Of a stretch of 64,000 nucleotides of DNA, positions 52,951 to 62,261 are shown piece after piece (the first letter of the stretch is position 1; each line of letters begins with the position of its first letter). The stretch spans positions 1,798,001 to 1,862,000 of the forward strand of contig NC_008699.1 in the NCBI RefSeq assembly GCF_000015265.1. Reading direction: 5' to 3'. The notes under the pieces are model-generated. The model had not been told where the DNA came from and made no database searches. It saw only the letters and a program-made list of their open reading frames with translations. Origin of the DNA: Nocardioides sp. JS614 (GTDB lineage: Bacteria; Actinomycetota; Actinomycetes; Propionibacteriales; Nocardioidaceae). Made by a program: the position numbers and the translations under genes.

Positions 52951-54615
52951 GTGACTCCAGAGCAGCTCTCCACCGCGATCGTCGACGTACTGACGACGCT
53001 GTCCGACGAGGGTGCGATCACCCTCCCCGACGGCGTCCCTGCGAACGTGACGGTGGAGCGTCCGCGATCCAAGGAGCACGGCGACTACGCCACCAACGTC
53101 GCCCTCCAGCTGGGCAAGAAGGCCGGGATGAACCCGCGCGACCTGGCCACGCTGGTCCAGCAGCGCCTGGAGCAGACCGACGGCATCGCCGGGGTCGACA
53201 TCGCCGGCCCGGGCTTCCTCAACATCACGGTCGCCGCCGGTGCCCAGGGCATCGTGGCGGCTGAGATCGTCGACGCCGGCGCGGCGTACGGGCACACCGA
53301 CGTGCTGCGCGGCGAGCGGGTCAACGTCGAGTTCATCTCGGCCAACCCGACCGGGCCGCTGCACCTGGGCCACACCCGCTGGGCCGTCGTGGGCGACGCG
53401 ATCTCCCGCGTGCTCGAGGCCGGCGGGGCCACCGTGACCCGCGAGTTCTACATCAACGACCGCGGCAACCAGATGGACCTCTTCGGTGCGTCCATCGAGG
53501 CCGCCGCGCTCGGCAAGCCGACCCCCGATGACGGTTACCACGGCGGCTACATCGCGGACCTCGCGCGGCAGATCGTCGCCGAGGACCCGGCGATCCTCGA
53601 GCTCCCCGACGAGGAGCGCCTGGTCGCGTTCCGCGAGCAGGGCTACGCGCTCCAGCTCGCCCAGCAGCAGGAGCAGCTGGCCCGGTTCAACACCGTCTTC
53701 GACGTGTGGTTCTCCGAGCGCAGCCTGCACGACAGCGATGACGTCGCGGCCGGGCTGGACAAGCTGCGGGCGCAGGGGCACCTCTACGAGGACGACGGTG
53801 CCTTGTGGATGCGGACCACCGACTTCGGTGACGACAAGGACCGGGTGCTGATCCGGTCGAACGGCGAGCTGACCTACTTCGCCAGCGATACCGCCTACTA
53901 CGTGAACAAGCGCGAGCGCGGCTTCGACCGCTGCATCTACCTGCTCGGCGCCGACCACCACGGCTACGTCGGCCGGCTCAAGGCGATGGCCGCCTGCGCC
54001 GGGGACGACCCGGAGCGCAACATCGAGGTGCTGATCGGCCAGCTGGTCAAGATCGTCCGGGGCGGCGAGGAGGTGCGCCTCTCGAAGCGGGCCGGCGAGA
54101 TCGTCTCCCTCGAGGAGCTGATCGACGAGATCGGCACCGACGCGCTGCGCTACTCCCTCGCCCGCTACCCGGCCGACTCGCCGCTCACGCTGGACATCGC
54201 CGAGATCACCAAGCAGTCCAGCGAGAACCCGGTGTTCTACGTGCAGTACGCCCACGCCCGGATCGCCTCGATCCTGCGCAACGCCGAGGACCTCGGCATC
54301 GCCTGGTCGACCGGTGACTTCGACCCGGCGCTGCTGTCCCACCCCAAGGAGGGTGAGCTGCTGCGCGCGCTGGCGGAGTTCCCCCGGGTGGTCGCCGCCG
54401 CCGCGGAGCTGCGCGAGCCGCACCGGGTGGCGCGCTACCTGGAGGACATGGCCGGTGTCTACCACCGGTTCTACGACAACTGCCGGGTGCTGCCGATGGG
54501 CGATGAGCAAGCCGGTGACCTGCACCGCGCCCGGCTCGTGCTCGTCGCGGCCACCCGCACCGTCCTGGCCAACGGCCTCGACCTGGTCGGGGTCTCCGCA
54601 CCCGAGCGGATGTAG
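52951..54615 (+). CDS. argS: Arginyl-tRNA synthetase
   Basis: 554 residues from a GTG. The N-terminal add-on domain (about 1-95) is followed by the class I catalytic core with NPTGPLHLGHTRW (HIGH-type) and EEVRLSKRAGE (KMSKS-like), then the anticodon-binding DALR domain ending VGVSAPERM. Charges tRNA-Arg, one of which is encoded just upstream. The codon frame upstream of 52951 runs into the tRNA and is not coding. Confidence 0.96.
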   Translation: MTPEQLSTAIVDVLTTLSDEGAITLPDGVPANVTVERPRSKEHGDYATNVALQLGKKAGMNPRDLATLVQQRLEQTDGIAGVDIAGPGFLNITVAAGAQGIVAAEIVDAGAAYGHTDVLRGERVNVEFISANPTGPLHLGHTRWAVVGDAISRVLEAGGATVTREFYINDRGNQMDLFGASIEAAALGKPTPDDGYHGGYIADLARQIVAEDPAILELPDEERLVAFREQGYALQLAQQQEQLARFNTVFDVWFSERSLHDSDDVAAGLDKLRAQGHLYEDDGALWMRTTDFGDDKDRVLIRSNGELTYFASDTAYYVNKRERGFDRCIYLLGADHHGYVGRLKAMAACAGDDPERNIEVLIGQLVKIVRGGEEVRLSKRAGEIVSLEELIDEIGTDALRYSLARYPADSPLTLDIAEITKQSSENPVFYVQYAHARIASILRNAEDLGIAWSTGDFDPALLSHPKEGELLRALAEFPRVVAAAAELREPHRVARYLEDMAGVYHRFYDNCRVLPMGDEQAGDLHRARLVLVAATRTVLANGLDLVGVSAPERM

Positions 54616-54620
54616 GACGG

Positions 54621-56021
54621 ATGAGCCACGAAGCCGGCTGGGCGCACGCGCCCGGCGCCCTCCGCGGTCCCGCCTGGCTGCAGGCGCCCGCAGATCCGGA
54701 CGCCCTGGTCTCGCACCTGTGGTCGTCGACCGCGCACAAGGTCGACGGCGTCCTGCACGTCGGCGGCCTGTCGGTCCCCGACGTCGTCGCGAACGTCAAC
54801 ACCCCGGCCTACGTCCTCGACGAAGCCGACTTCCGGATGCGTGCGCGGGCGTTCCGCGACGCATTCGCGGCGTACGACGTCTTCTACGCCGGCAAGGCGT
54901 TCCTCTGCACCACGGTCGCGCGCTGGGTGCAGGAGGAGGGGCTGTGCCTCGACGTGTGCTCGAACGGCGAGCTCACCGTGGCGCTGCGGGCCGGCTTCGA
55001 TCCGGCCCGGATCGGCTACCACGGCAACAACAAGACCGTCACCGAGCTGCGCCGCGCGCTCGCGGCCGGAGTCGGGCGGATCATCGTCGATTCCTTCGAC
55101 GAGCTGGCCCGGCTCGAGATGATCACCGCCGACAGCGGCCTGCCCGCCCGCGTGATGATCCGGGTGACGGCGGGCGTCGAGGCGCACACCCACGAGTACA
55201 TCGCCACCGCGCACGAGGACCAGAAGTTCGGGTTCTCGATCACTTCCGGGGACGCGTTCGAGGCGGCCCGCCGGGCCGAGGCCGCGCCGGGGATCGACCT
55301 GCTCGGCCTGCACTCGCACATCGGCAGCCAGATCTTCGACTCCTCCGGGTTCGAGGTCGCGGCCCGCAGGGTGCTGGCCCTGCAGGCGCGGATCTCCCAG
55401 GAGCTGGGGGTCACGCTGCCCGAGATGGACCTCGGCGGCGGGTTCGGGATCGCCTACACGACGCAGGACGACCCGGCCGAACCCGCGCAGCTGGCACCTG
55501 CGATGACCAAGATCGTCGAGCACGAGTGCCGGGCCCTCGGCATCCCCGAGCCGCGCCTGTCGATCGAGCCCGGTCGCGCGATCGTCGGTCCGGCGATGTG
55601 CACCGTCTACACCGTCGGGACCGTGAAGCCCGTCCAGCTCGACGGCGGGGCGGTGCGCACCTACGTCTCCGTCGACGGCGGGATGAGCGACAACATCCGC
55701 ACCGCCCTGTACGACGCGGACTACTCCTGCACGCTGGCCTCCCGGCCGTCGACGATCGGCGGCTCCGTGCTCGCCCGGGTCGTCGGCAAGCACTGCGAGG
55801 CCGGTGACATCGTCGTCAAGGACGAGTTCCTGCCCGCCGACGTCCGCCCCGGCGACCTGGTGGCCGTCCCCGGCACCGGCGCCTACTGTCGCTCGATGGC
55901 CTCCAACTACAACCACGCGCTGCGTCCGCCGGTGGTCGCGGTGCGGGACGGAGTCGCGCGCGTCGTGGTTCGCCGGGAGACTGAGGACGACCTGTTGGCA
56001 ACGGACATGGGTGATCAGTGA
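54621..56021 (+). CDS. lysA: Diaminopimelate decarboxylase
   Basis: 466 residues. Alanine-racemase-like barrel with the PLP lysine in VFYAGKAFLC, the HSHIGSQI motif and MDLGGGFGI; the C-terminal domain has CESGD-type features (GKHCEAGDIV and the Tyr in GTGAYCRSMASNYN). It decarboxylates meso-diaminopimelate to lysine. Starts 5 nt after argS and overlaps hom by 4 nt, so it is part of a long amino-acid operon. Confidence 0.96.
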   Translation: MSHEAGWAHAPGALRGPAWLQAPADPDALVSHLWSSTAHKVDGVLHVGGLSVPDVVANVNTPAYVLDEADFRMRARAFRDAFAAYDVFYAGKAFLCTTVARWVQEEGLCLDVCSNGELTVALRAGFDPARIGYHGNNKTVTELRRALAAGVGRIIVDSFDELARLEMITADSGLPARVMIRVTAGVEAHTHEYIATAHEDQKFGFSITSGDAFEAARRAEAAPGIDLLGLHSHIGSQIFDSSGFEVAARRVLALQARISQELGVTLPEMDLGGGFGIAYTTQDDPAEPAQLAPAMTKIVEHECRALGIPEPRLSIEPGRAIVGPAMCTVYTVGTVKPVQLDGGAVRTYVSVDGGMSDNIRTALYDADYSCTLASRPSTIGGSVLARVVGKHCEAGDIVVKDEFLPADVRPGDLVAVPGTGAYCRSMASNYNHALRPPVVAVRDGVARVVVRRETEDDLLATDMGDQ

Positions 56022-57346
56022 TGGAGAGCGACAAGCTCGCCGCAGAGAAGGCGCTGAGAGTAGCCGTGCTCGGCTGCGGGTCCGTGGGGTCGCAGGTGGT
56101 CCGGCTGCTCGAGGAGCAGGCGCACGACCTCGCAGCCCGGGTCGGTGCGCGGGTCGAGCTGGCCGGCGTCGCCGTACGCCGGCCGGAGGCGCCGCGCGAG
56201 GTGGAGGTCCCCACGGAGCTGATCACGACCGACGCCACCGCGCTCGTCACCCGCGAGGACGTCGACCTCGTGGTCGAGGTCATCGGGGGCATCGAGCCGG
56301 CCCGCTCGCTGATCCTTGCCGCCCTCGAGAACGGCAAGTCGGTGGTCACCGCGAACAAGGCGCTGCTGGCCGAGGACGGGCCGACGCTGTTCGAGGCGGC
56401 GGAGAAGGCCGGCCGCGACCTCTACTACGAGGCTGCGGTGGCCGGGGCCATCCCGATCCTGCGCCCGTTGCGCGAGTCGCTGGCCGGAGACCGGGTGACC
56501 CGGGTGCTCGGCATCGTCAACGGCACCACCAACTTCATCCTCGACCGGATGGACAGCTCGGGCGCCGGCTTCGCCGAGGCGCTCGAGGAGGCCCAGGAGC
56601 TCGGGTACGCCGAGGCCGACCCGACGGCCGACGTCGAGGGCTTCGACGCCGCTGCCAAGGCCGCGATCCTGGCCTCCCTCGCCTTCCACTCGCGGGTCAC
56701 CGCCTCGGACGTGCACCGCGAGGGCATCTCCGAGGTCACGGCCGCCGACGTCCAGTCCGCGCGTGAGATGAACAGCGTCGTGAAGCTGCTCGCGATCTGC
56801 GAGCTCCGCGTGACCGAGGACGGGCAGAGCGCGGTCGCGGTCCGGGTGCACCCGGCGATGATCCCGCGCGACCACCCGCTCGCCTCGGTGCGCGAGGCGT
56901 TCAACGCCGTCTTCGTCGAGTCCGAGGCCGCCGGCCAGCTGATGTTCTACGGCCCCGGGGCCGGTGGTGCGCCGACCGCGTCGGCGGTCCTCGGTGACCT
57001 CGTCACCGTGGCGCGCAACCGGCTCGCGGGCACCCGCGGCGCCGGCGAGTCGGCGTACGCCGACCGCGCCGTGCTGCCGATGGGCGAGACGCTGACCCGG
57101 TACCACGTGGCGATCGACGTCGACGACCGCGCCGGCGTCCTCGCCTCGGTGGCGACGGCGTTCGCCGAGAACGGCGTGTCGATCCAGACCGTCCGGCAGG
57201 AGGGTCGGGGAGCCGACGCGCAGCTGGTCGTCGTCTCCCACGAGTCGACCGACGCGGCGTTGCGCGCCACCGTCGAGCACCTGCGCGAGATGGACATCGT
57301 GCGCGAGGTGACGTCCGTGATGCGTGTCGAGGGGGCGACCGAGTGA
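56018..57346 (+). CDS. hom: Homoserine dehydrogenase
   Basis: 442 residues from GTG 56018; an ATG directly follows. NAD(P) fold RVAVLGCGSVGSQVVRLL, catalytic region GIVNGTTNFILDRM and EADPTADVEGFDAAAK, and a C-terminal ACT domain (HVAIDVDDRAGVLASVATAF) for threonine feedback. It reduces aspartate semialdehyde to homoserine. Overlaps lysA and thrC by 4 nt each, allowing coordinated translation. Confidence 0.97.
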   Translation: MMESDKLAAEKALRVAVLGCGSVGSQVVRLLEEQAHDLAARVGARVELAGVAVRRPEAPREVEVPTELITTDATALVTREDVDLVVEVIGGIEPARSLILAALENGKSVVTANKALLAEDGPTLFEAAEKAGRDLYYEAAVAGAIPILRPLRESLAGDRVTRVLGIVNGTTNFILDRMDSSGAGFAEALEEAQELGYAEADPTADVEGFDAAAKAAILASLAFHSRVTASDVHREGISEVTAADVQSAREMNSVVKLLAICELRVTEDGQSAVAVRVHPAMIPRDHPLASVREAFNAVFVESEAAGQLMFYGPGAGGAPTASAVLGDLVTVARNRLAGTRGAGESAYADRAVLPMGETLTRYHVAIDVDDRAGVLASVATAFAENGVSIQTVRQEGRGADAQLVVVSHESTDAALRATVEHLREMDIVREVTSVMRVEGATE

Positions 57347-58440
57347 ATCCGACCGGCTTCACGCCCACCCACCAGTGGCGCGGTGTGATCGAGGAGTACC
57401 GGCAGCTGCTGCAGATCCCCGAGGACACGGTGGCGGTGACGCTGCGCGAGGGCGGCACGCCGCTGGTCTTCTCGGAGTGGCTCTCCGGCCGGACCGGCGC
57501 CGACGTCTGGCTCAAGGTCGAGGGCGGCAACCCGACCGGGTCCTTCAAGGACCGCGGGATGACCGCCGCGATCTCGGTCGCGAAGCACGAGGGCGCCGAG
57601 GCGGTCGTCTGTGCCTCGACCGGCAACACGTCCGCCTCGATGGCGGCCTACGCCGCGAAGGCCGGGCTGAAGCCCCTCGTGCTGGTGCCCGAGGGCAAGA
57701 TCGCCGCGGGGAAGATGGCCCAGGCGATCCTGCACGGCGCCCAGGTGATCATGGTGCGCGGCAACTTCGACGACTGCCTCGGGCTGGCCAAGGGCCTCGC
57801 ATGGGACTACCCCGTCGCGCTGGTGAACTCGGTCAACCCGGTGCGGCTCGAGGGCCAGAAGACCGCGGCGTTCGAGATCGTCGACTTCCTCGGCGACGCC
57901 CCGGACTTCCACCTGCTACCCGTCGGCAACGCCGGCAACATCTCGGCGTACTGGCTCGGCTACACCCAGTACGCCGACTGGGGCCGGGCCACCAAGAGAC
58001 CCGTGATGCGCGGCTTCCAGGCCGAGGGGGCGGCACCCCTGGTCACCGGTGAGCCGTTCCCGGACCCCGAGACCCGCGCGACCGCGATCCGGATCGGCAA
58101 CCCCGCATCGTGGAAGCTCGCCGCGGCGGCGCGCGACGAGTCCGGCGGCCGGTTCGCTGCGGTGAGCGACGGCCAGATCCTGGCCGCCCAGCGCGAGCTG
58201 GCCTCCCGGGACGGCGTCTTCGTCGAGCCCGCGTCGGCCGCCGGCATCGCGGGCCTGCTCGAGGAGCTCGCGGCCGGCGAGGACTACCGCGGCAGCACGG
58301 TCGTCGTGACGGTGACCGGGCACGGTCTCAAGGACACGGCGACCGCGCTCGAGGGCTTCACCGAGAGCGGGAACAGCATCGTCGACACCGTGATCGACGC
58401 CGAGGTGACCGCCGCGGCGCAGGCCGCCGGTCTCGCGTAA
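57343..58440 (+). CDS. thrC: Threonine synthase
   Basis: 365 residues, GTG start overlapping hom (GTGA). PLP lysine in GNPTGSFKDRGMT, phosphate loop VCASTGNTSASMAAYAAK and VGNAGNISAYWLGY; closing VTVTGHGLKD. It converts O-phosphohomoserine to threonine. The short type without the N-terminal extension of plant enzymes. Confidence 0.96.
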   Translation: MNPTGFTPTHQWRGVIEEYRQLLQIPEDTVAVTLREGGTPLVFSEWLSGRTGADVWLKVEGGNPTGSFKDRGMTAAISVAKHEGAEAVVCASTGNTSASMAAYAAKAGLKPLVLVPEGKIAAGKMAQAILHGAQVIMVRGNFDDCLGLAKGLAWDYPVALVNSVNPVRLEGQKTAAFEIVDFLGDAPDFHLLPVGNAGNISAYWLGYTQYADWGRATKRPVMRGFQAEGAAPLVTGEPFPDPETRATAIRIGNPASWKLAAAARDESGGRFAAVSDGQILAAQRELASRDGVFVEPASAAGIAGLLEELAAGEDYRGSTVVVTVTGHGLKDTATALEGFTESGNSIVDTVIDAEVTAAAQAAGLA

Positions 58441-58449
58441 CGGGCCGGC

Positions 58450-59352
58450 GTGGTCACCTTCGTCGACGGGCCGGTCCGGGTGTCGGTCCCGGCCACCTCC
58501 GCGAACCTCGGGCCGGGCTTCGACTCGCTCGGCCTGGCCCTGTCGATGCGCGACGAGATCGAGGCCGAGGTGCTCGGCGCGGGTCTCGAGGTCCGGGTGT
58601 CGGGCTCGGGGTCCGACGAGGTGCCGCTCGACGAGACGCACCTGGTCGTGCGCTCGATGCACGCGGCCTTCGACCTGCTCGGCCGGCGCCCACCGGGGCT
58701 GCGGTTGACGTGCCGCAACGCGATCCCGCACGGCCGCGGCCTCGGGTCGTCCTCGGCGGCGATCGTGGGCGGTGTGGTCCTGGCCCGCGCCCTGGTCGCC
58801 GGGGGAGCCCTGCTGGTCGACGACGCGACCCTGTTCCGGATGGCCGCGCGGATCGAGGGCCATCCCGACAACGTCGCGCCCGCGTTCCACGGCGGGTTCG
58901 TGATCGCCGGCCGGGACGAGGGCACCGACTTCTACGCCGTGTCCTCCCCGGTGGACCCGCGCATCGAGACCGTCGTCTTCGTGCCGCCGACCCCGGTCGC
59001 CACCGAGGTCGCCCGCGGCCTGCTGCCGGCGGCGGTGCCGCATGCCGACGCGGCCGCTGACGCCGGGCGTACGGCGCTGCTGGTCGCGGCGCTCGCCGGC
59101 CAGCCCGAGCACCTGTGGCTGGCCACCCGCGACTACCTCCACCAGGACTACCGCCGCCCCGCGATGCCGGAGTCACTGGCCCTGGTCGACGCGCTGCGGG
59201 CCGACGGCGTGCCGGCGACCGTGTCCGGCGCCGGTCCGACGGTGCTCGCGTTCACCGACGCCTCGGCGGCCGGTGCGCTGGCGGACCGTTGCCCCGCGGG
59301 CTGGGTGGCGCACCACCTCACCGTCGATCGCGACGGTGCCCGGTCCACCTGA
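58450..59352 (+). CDS. thrB: Homoserine kinase
   Basis: 300 residues, GTG start 10 nt after thrC. GHMP-kinase motifs: VSVPATSANLGPGFDSLG, the ATP loop PHGRGLGSSSAAIVGG and the C-terminal VSGAGPTVLAF. It phosphorylates homoserine for ThrC, completing the hom-thrC-thrB threonine module. Confidence 0.96.
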   Translation: MVTFVDGPVRVSVPATSANLGPGFDSLGLALSMRDEIEAEVLGAGLEVRVSGSGSDEVPLDETHLVVRSMHAAFDLLGRRPPGLRLTCRNAIPHGRGLGSSSAAIVGGVVLARALVAGGALLVDDATLFRMAARIEGHPDNVAPAFHGGFVIAGRDEGTDFYAVSSPVDPRIETVVFVPPTPVATEVARGLLPAAVPHADAAADAGRTALLVAALAGQPEHLWLATRDYLHQDYRRPAMPESLALVDALRADGVPATVSGAGPTVLAFTDASAAGALADRCPAGWVAHHLTVDRDGARST

Positions 59353-59696
59353 GGCTGCCTCGGCCGGCCGGCTCTCCTGACACTTCCGTGGGTACGGCGG
59401 GGTGTCCTGGCCACCGAACCGGCCCCGGGAACGGTTGCTCACGCACCGCCGGCCCGGCACGAGCGACCCACGGATGCACCGGGAGAGCCGGGCCGTGGGA
59501 CGCGGCGTGGTGCCCGATGTCACACCGCAGCGCGCCGGTGGTATGTTGGCCGCGCTCCGGAGCTCTCCGGAGCAGCACCCGCCGGTCGCCCTGAGGGGCA
59601 TCGGCACCGTGCACCCCCTTCCTCGACCTCGTGCCGACCGTGGTTGTCACGCCTGCTCGGCCGCCTCCTTCGTGAGCGCCGGTGGACGAGGAAGCA
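59353..59696. other. Long leader region between thrB and the rho uORF
   Basis: About 340 bp without a gene. It contains a likely rho promoter and hairpin (59541-59573). A long rho leader agrees with the autoregulation known for rho in other bacteria. Confidence 0.5.
59541..59573 (+). promoter_or_regulatory. Putative rho promoter -10 (TATGTT) and adjacent hairpin
   Basis: TATGTT at 59542-59547 has the TANNNT pattern. Just downstream GCTCCGGA (59554-59561) pairs with TCCGGAGC (59566-59573) around a 4-nt loop, placing a stable stem at or near the expected transcript 5' end. Confidence 0.45.
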
Positions 59697-59759
59697 ATGA
59701 CCAGACGCCACCGGCCGCGGGCCGGCTCGGCACTGATACGTGGGAAGGACCTCACGTGA
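59697..59759 (+). CDS. rho upstream leader peptide (20 residues)
   Basis: An ATG at 59697 preceded by GAGGAAGC opens a 20-codon frame of basic character (MTRRHRPRAGSALIR then GKDLT), whose TGA overlaps the rho GTG (GTGA, 59756-59759). Ribosomes finishing it could reinitiate on rho. E. coli rho also has a short leader ORF. Translation is inferred from the ribosome site and overlap. Confidence 0.55.
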   Translation: MTRRHRPRAGSALIRGKDLT

Positions 59760-61630
59760 CGGAGACCATCGACCCCGGCACCGAACCGACCGAGGCGGCG
59801 CCCGCGAAGAAGCGCGGCGGCGGGCTCAGCTCGATGCTGCTGGCCGACCTCAAGGCGATGGCCGCAGGCATGGGCATCTCGGGCGCCGGCTCGATGAAGA
59901 AGGCTCAGCTGGTCGAGGCGATCAAGGCCCACCAGAGCGGCGGCCGGCCGGCCAAGGAGCGCGGCGAGCAGCAGCAGGCCCAGCAGGAGCGGAGCGAGCA
60001 GCAGCGGACCCAGCCGGAACAGGCCCCGCAGGAGCGGACCCAGCCGGAGCGACCGCAGCAGCAGCGGTCGGAGGAGCAGCCGCGGCGCGACCAGCGGCCC
60101 GACGAGGCCCAGCGGGACCAGCAGCGGGACCAGCAGCGCGAGCGCAACCGCGGCCAGGGTCAGGGGAACCACGACCAGAAGCAGGACCAGAACAAGCAGG
60201 GCCAGCCCAAGCGGCAGGACCAGAAGCAGGCCCAGAACAAGCAGGACCAGAAGCAGGACCAGGGCAAGCAGGACCAGAAGCAGGACCAGGGTCACCAGGA
60301 TCAGGACCATCACGACCAGGGACACCAGGACCAGGGGCACCAGGACCAGGGCCGGGCGGGCGAGGACCAGGGTGAGGGCAGTCGCCGCAACCGGCGGCGT
60401 CGCGGTCGCGACCGTGACCGTACCGGTCGGGGGGTCACCGGCGGTGGTCAGCGCAACGAGCCGGACACCACGATCCTCGAGGACGACGTCCTGGTGCCGG
60501 CCGCGGGCATCCTCGACGTTCTCGACAACTACGCGTTCGTGCGGACCAGCGGCTACCTCCCCGGCCCTGACGACGTGTACGTGTCGCTCTCGATGGTGCG
60601 CAAGTTCGGGCTGCGCCGCGGCGACGCGCTCGTCGGGCAGGTGCGCCAGCCCCGGGAGGGCGAGCGCAAGGAGAAGTTCAACCCGATGGTCCGCATCGAC
60701 AGCGTCAACGGCGCCGATCCGGAGATCGCGAAGGGGCGGGTCGACTTCGCCAAGCTGACCCCGCTCTACCCCTCCGAGCGGTTGCGGCTGGAGACCGAGC
60801 CGACGAACCTGATCGGTCGGGTCATCGACATCGCGGCCCCGATCGGCAAGGGCCAGCGCGGCCTGATCGTGTCCCCGGCGAAGGCCGGCAAGACCATGAT
60901 CATGCAGTCGATCGCGAACTCGATCACCACCAACAACCCCGAGTGCCACCTGATGGTGGTGCTGGTCGACGAGCGGCCCGAGGAGGTCACCGACTTCGAG
61001 CGCTCGGTCAAGGGTGAGGTCATCTCCTCGACCTTCGACCGTCCGGCCAGCGACCACACGATGGTCGCCGAGCTCGCCATCGAGCGGGCCAAGCGGCTGG
61101 TCGAGCTCGGCCACGACGTCGTCGTACTGCTCGACGGCATCACCCGGTTGGGGCGCGCCTACAACCTCGCGATGCCGGCGAGCGGCCGGATCCTCTCCGG
61201 TGGTGTGGACTCGGCCGCGCTCTACCCACCGAAGAAGTTCTTCGGTGCGGCGCGCAACATCGAGAACGGCGGCTCGCTGACCATCCTCGCCACGGCCCTG
61301 ATCGAGAGCGGCTCGAAGATGGACGAGGTGATCTTCGAGGAGTTCAAGGGCACCGGGAACATGGAGATCCGGTTGCGCCGCGACCTTGCCGACAAGCGAC
61401 TGTTCCCCGCGATCGACGCGGTCCAGTCCGGCACCCGCCGCGAGGAGCTCCTGATGAGCAAGGAGGAGCTGGCCATCGTCTGGAAGCTGCGCCGGGTGCT
61501 CTCCGGGCTCGACGGCCAGCAGGCGCTCGAGCTCCTGCTGGAGCGGCTGAAGAAGTCCCAGACCAACATCGAGTTCCTGATGCAGGTCCAGAAGACGACC
61601 CCGACCCCGACCGGCGGGCGCGAAGACTGA
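59756..61630 (+). CDS. rho: Transcription termination factor Rho
   Basis: 624 residues from a GTG; an open frame upstream is rejected. Rho N-domain (MLLADLKAMAAGMGISGAGSMKKAQLVEAI, about 25-60), then a hydrophilic insertion (about 62-235) rich in Gln, Asp, Arg and Lys, the cold-shock RNA-binding domain (ILDVLDNYAFVRTSGYLPGPDDVYVS) and the RecA-like motor with Walker A SPAKAGKTM, Walker B VVLLDGITR and Q/R-loop residues LSGGVDSAALY. A hexameric helicase that ends transcription. The large insertion is an actinobacterial trait that raises RNA affinity. Confidence 0.96.
   Translation: MTETIDPGTEPTEAAPAKKRGGGLSSMLLADLKAMAAGMGISGAGSMKKAQLVEAIKAHQSGGRPAKERGEQQQAQQERSEQQRTQPEQAPQERTQPERPQQQRSEEQPRRDQRPDEAQRDQQRDQQRERNRGQGQGNHDQKQDQNKQGQPKRQDQKQAQNKQDQKQDQGKQDQKQDQGHQDQDHHDQGHQDQGHQDQGRAGEDQGEGSRRNRRRRGRDRDRTGRGVTGGGQRNEPDTTILEDDVLVPAAGILDVLDNYAFVRTSGYLPGPDDVYVSLSMVRKFGLRRGDALVGQVRQPREGERKEKFNPMVRIDSVNGADPEIAKGRVDFAKLTPLYPSERLRLETEPTNLIGRVIDIAAPIGKGQRGLIVSPAKAGKTMIMQSIANSITTNNPECHLMVVLVDERPEEVTDFERSVKGEVISSTFDRPASDHTMVAELAIERAKRLVELGHDVVVLLDGITRLGRAYNLAMPASGRILSGGVDSAALYPPKKFFGAARNIENGGSLTILATALIESGSKMDEVIFEEFKGTGNMEIRLRRDLADKRLFPAIDAVQSGTRREELLMSKEELAIVWKLRRVLSGLDGQQALELLLERLKKSQTNIEFLMQVQKTTPTPTGGRED
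60170..60355 (+). repeat. Coding repeat in rho: tandem (K/H)QDQ units
   Basis: Imperfect tandem AAGCAGGACCAG and CACCAGGACCAGGG units encode runs of KQDQ and HQDQG within the Rho insertion. Such repeats are prone to length change. Confidence 0.75.
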
Positions 61631-61638
61631 GAACAGCC

Positions 61639-61650
61639 GGCACGCGTGCC
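61639..61650. terminator. Palindrome GGCACGCGTGCC after rho
   Basis: Perfect 12-bp palindrome 8 nt past the rho stop codon; weak terminator candidate. Confidence 0.3.
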
Positions 61651-61687
61651 AACGCCGTCTTACGCTTTCGCTGGACGCGATGCCGGA

Positions 61688-61693
61688 TAGGCT
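61688..61693 (+). promoter_or_regulatory. -10 hexamer (TAGGCT) of the response-regulator gene
   Basis: TAGGCT 33 nt before the GTG at 61727; gives a short 5' leader with an AGGGAAGGGG ribosome site. Confidence 0.45.
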
Positions 61694-61726
61694 GCGCACG
61701 CACATGCCCGAGGGAAGGGGACCTGA

Positions 61727-62098
61727 GTGGCTCGGATTCTGGTCGCGGACGACGACGTCGACATCCGTGAGCTCGTCGAGTTCAAGCTGTCGACGCTCGG
61801 CCACGACGTGGTCGCGGTGTCGGATGGGGCGGCGGCGATCGAGGCGTGTCAGGCCCAGCGCCCCGACCTCGCGGTCCTCGACGTGATGATGCCCGGTGTC
61901 TCCGGACTCGACGCGATCCGGGCGATCCGCGCGGACCCGGCGCTCGCCGACCTGCCGGTGATCCTGCTGACCGCTCGGGCCCAGGAGTCCGACGTGGAGA
62001 CCGGCTTCGACTCGGGCGCCGATGACTACATCACCAAGCCCTTCAGCCCCCGCGAGCTCGCCTCGCGGGTGCAGGCACTGCTCACCCGTTCGGTCTGA
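61727..62098 (+). CDS. Single-domain response regulator
   Basis: 123 residues from a GTG, just one receiver domain: acidic pair ADDDVD near residues 7-11, phospho-acceptor Asp52 in VLDVMMPG, switch Thr in LLTARAQ and Lys in ITKPFS. With no output domain it must act through protein contacts or as a phosphate carrier. The histidine kinase 193 nt downstream is the evident partner. Confidence 0.92.
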   Translation: MARILVADDDVDIRELVEFKLSTLGHDVVAVSDGAAAIEACQAQRPDLAVLDVMMPGVSGLDAIRAIRADPALADLPVILLTARAQESDVETGFDSGADDYITKPFSPRELASRVQALLTRSV

Positions 62099-62175
62099 CC
62101 GAATCGGCACCGCGGGGAGCCCGGCGGCGATACGCTCCTCGGCAGGGGTGCGGGGGGCACTCTGACGGTGTGTGC

Positions 62176-62205
62176 GGGGAGTCCGTGCGTGGGGAGTCCG
62201 TGCGT
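62176..62205 (+). repeat. Perfect 15-bp tandem duplication
   Basis: GGGGAGTCCGTGCGT occurs twice, head to tail, 86 nt upstream of the histidine kinase start. It may be a regulatory site pair or a recent slippage. Confidence 0.7.
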
Positions 62206-62261
62206 GGACACTGTGGGAGTCGGCGCGTCCGTGGGGGACGCGCGAGGGGTGTGGTCGAGCC

